NCBI RefSeq assembly: GCF_021347895.1
Contig: NC_067114.1
Location: forward strand, 31,070,873 to 31,134,872
Direction: 5' to 3'
DNA length: 64,000 bases
Source of the DNA: Acanthochromis polyacanthus
Lineage: Eukaryota > Chordata > Actinopteri > Pomacentridae
The position numbers were made by a program, and so were the translations under genes. Positions 62,568 through 64,000 of this stretch are shown piece by piece. The notes beneath the pieces were generated by a model that saw nothing but the letters and a program-made list of their open reading frames with translations, did no database searches and was not told where the DNA came from. How positions within the stretch are numbered: position 1 is the stretch's first letter; each line of letters starts with the position of its first letter.

Positions 62568-62836
62568 TTGTACTTCTTAGTGAGGACATCCATAGGCGTA
62601 ATGCATTTCCTAGAGCCTTACCCTAACCTTAACCATCACAACTGATTGCCTAAACTTAATCCTTACCCTAACCCTAACCAAACCTCAATTCATACCTGTT
62701 CTCTAAAAACAAGTCTTCACCCTCAAACATGGCTGTTTCAAAGTGAGGACCGGCCAAAATGTCCTCACTTTGTAAAAATGTCCTCACTTTGATAGTTAAA
62801 TGCAGAAAATGGTCCTCACAATGTAGCAAGTACAAG

Positions 62837-62837
<1 letters not shown>
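62565..62837 (-). mobile_element. Family B short TIR element, copy B2
   Basis: An inverted near-identical copy of B1. In minus orientation it begins GTTCTTGTACTTGCTACATT and ends near GTCCTCACTAAGAAGTAC. It includes the same internal GGACATTTTGGCCGGTCC core and the GGTTAGGGTTAGGG block. Translations of the matching 52 codons in B1 and B2 differ at about three positions, so the copies are recent relatives. CA tracts flank both sides. Confidence 0.8.

Positions 62838-62912
<75 letters not shown>
62838..62912. repeat. (CA)n microsatellite
   Basis: About 37 CA units on the right side of B2. Confidence 0.97.
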
Positions 62913-62914
<2 letters not shown>

Positions 62915-63534
62915 ACTGAGACCTGTGCATTATGACAGGCAAACATATGACAGAAAAGGAAGCAGCCAATCAGAGCAGACTGCAGTAGCCAGTGACTAAC
63001 TGTAGGGTTCATTTGGAGATCACTAACCTGCATCCAGCTCCTACGTCCTGTCAGAAACGTCCAGCCGAACCTCATGGGGAAATATTCTGTGGATAGTTTC
63101 AGGGAGTTTATGTGATTCAGTGTTTACCTGAGGGGGAGATAAAAGTGGTGAGATAAGAGTCTGTAGGAGTAAAATTCAGATGTAGAATGAGTATGATCAT
63201 GTAACAGATTTTGACAGTCTGGAATCAAACGTAAAAGCTGAGTCAACTTTTATTCTCCATTACCATAAAGATATCCGATCATACAAATGTGTGGGATACA
63301 ACAGAAACAATTCTGAAAAACAGAAAAACCCTCAGTATAAAACAAACCACACTGACTGTCTCCGGTTCATTAAAACCTCCTGCTCAGATTCTCTAACTGC
63401 TGTTTCTGCAGATCTCAGAAAATGAGTCTGTTAGTTCATGTAAATAAGACAATAGGATAATCATAATGGATTTGAAAATAGAACAATTTCTAGATGTACA
63501 TCAGTCCCTGTAATATGATAGTTAGAATCTTTAA
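62913..63534. other. Unique sequence, no gene recognised
   Basis: AT-rich DNA. Nothing is recognised. Confidence 0.45.
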
Positions 63535-64000
63535 ATGACATATCTGAATGTATTTAAATGTGTAAAAAAGCGGCTTGTCGCGGCAACATTTTTGTCTGTG
63601 TTGGATTACGGAGATCTTTTGTATATGAATGCTTCTGTTCAAAGTCTCCAAATGCTTGACACTGTTCACCACGCTTCGTTGAGGTTTATTACAAACTGTA
63701 AAATGTCAACGCACCACTGTGACTTATACTCTCGGGTGGGATGGCCATCTCTAGCCACCAGAAGGAGTCATCATTGGTATATTTTTATATACAAGGCAAT
63801 ACTTGGACTGCTGCCTACCTACATTTGCTCCTTGACAGCACAGAAAAGTTGTGATCATCACATGTTCCGCTCACAAGATCATCTGTTGCTTTCAGTTCCA
63901 CGTGTTCGTACTGAGCTGGGTAAAAAGGCTTTTACTTATTCTGCACCTTCTGCCTGGAGCATGTTGCAGAAAGACTTCAGATTAACTGAGTTAATCTCAC
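63535..64000 (+). pseudogene. LINE ORF2 C-terminal region, runs off the window
   Basis: An uninterrupted frame of about 155 codons from 63535 to the window edge. It contains KKRLVAATFLSVLDYGDLLY, QMLDTVHHASLRFITNCKMS, THHCDLYSRVGWPSLATRRS, HHWYIFIYKAILGLLPTYIC and VPRVRTELGKKAFTYSAPSA. This is the C-terminal domain after the RT of a LINE family widespread in teleosts. The RT itself is missing upstream, so the copy is 5' truncated even though this part is intact. The first 10 or so codons may be flanking sequence. The clade is not assigned. Confidence 0.8.

Overview
The window looks like intergenic or intronic DNA from a teleost fish, probably a spiny-rayed species. The evidence is very long (TG)n/(CA)n tracts, low and patchy CpG content, and a typical fish set of transposons: RTE-type and Rex1-type LINEs, another APE-type LINE, a Tc1-like element, a hAT element and a tRNA-derived SINE. 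I found no host gene that I can name. One 116-nt stretch (37597-37712) has the look of a coding exon, but its gene is not identified. Nothing prokaryotic is present.

Layout. 1-2138: unique DNA, then a short TIR element (family A) between two TG tracts. 2314-6200: a decayed RTE LINE on the minus strand, split by a 5'-truncated Rex1-type LINE. 6945-7706: a CCRT microsatellite and a MITE-like element. 8641-9011: a SINE with a perfect target duplication. 9816-16923: a nested cluster. Two A elements lie in TG tracts, the second is split by a two-ORF LINE of about 6.5 kb, and that LINE is split by a 1.67-kb Tc1-like element. 18839-22671: a 3.8-kb array of 8-9-bp units with a tandemly duplicated segment of about 1.23 kb. 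22672-37596: mostly unique DNA with one SINE and one LINE tail. 37597-37712: the candidate exon. 38551-39768: 42 copies of a 29-bp unit. 42499-43698: a TG/TGTT tract interrupted by a CpG-rich foldback element. 46082-50955: two Rex1-type LINE remnants on either side of a 42-bp minisatellite. 56411-57205: elements B and A in consecutive TG tracts. 59109-61288: a 52-bp satellite-like array interrupted by an 856-bp hAT element that carries the first 37 nt of 18S rRNA. 62086-62912: CA tracts and a second B element. 63535-64000: the C-terminal part of a LINE that runs off the window.

The parts do not work together as a gene system; the window is a record of successive insertions and tandem expansions. 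Three observations stand out. The hAT element holds an 18S rDNA 5' end with adjoining GC-rich sequence. Three TIR families (A, B and a foldback element) all sit inside TG/CA tracts, and A and B contain telomere-like GGTTAGGG blocks. The tandem arrays show hierarchical or indel-free structure. All family names come from recognising motifs by eye, without database searches.
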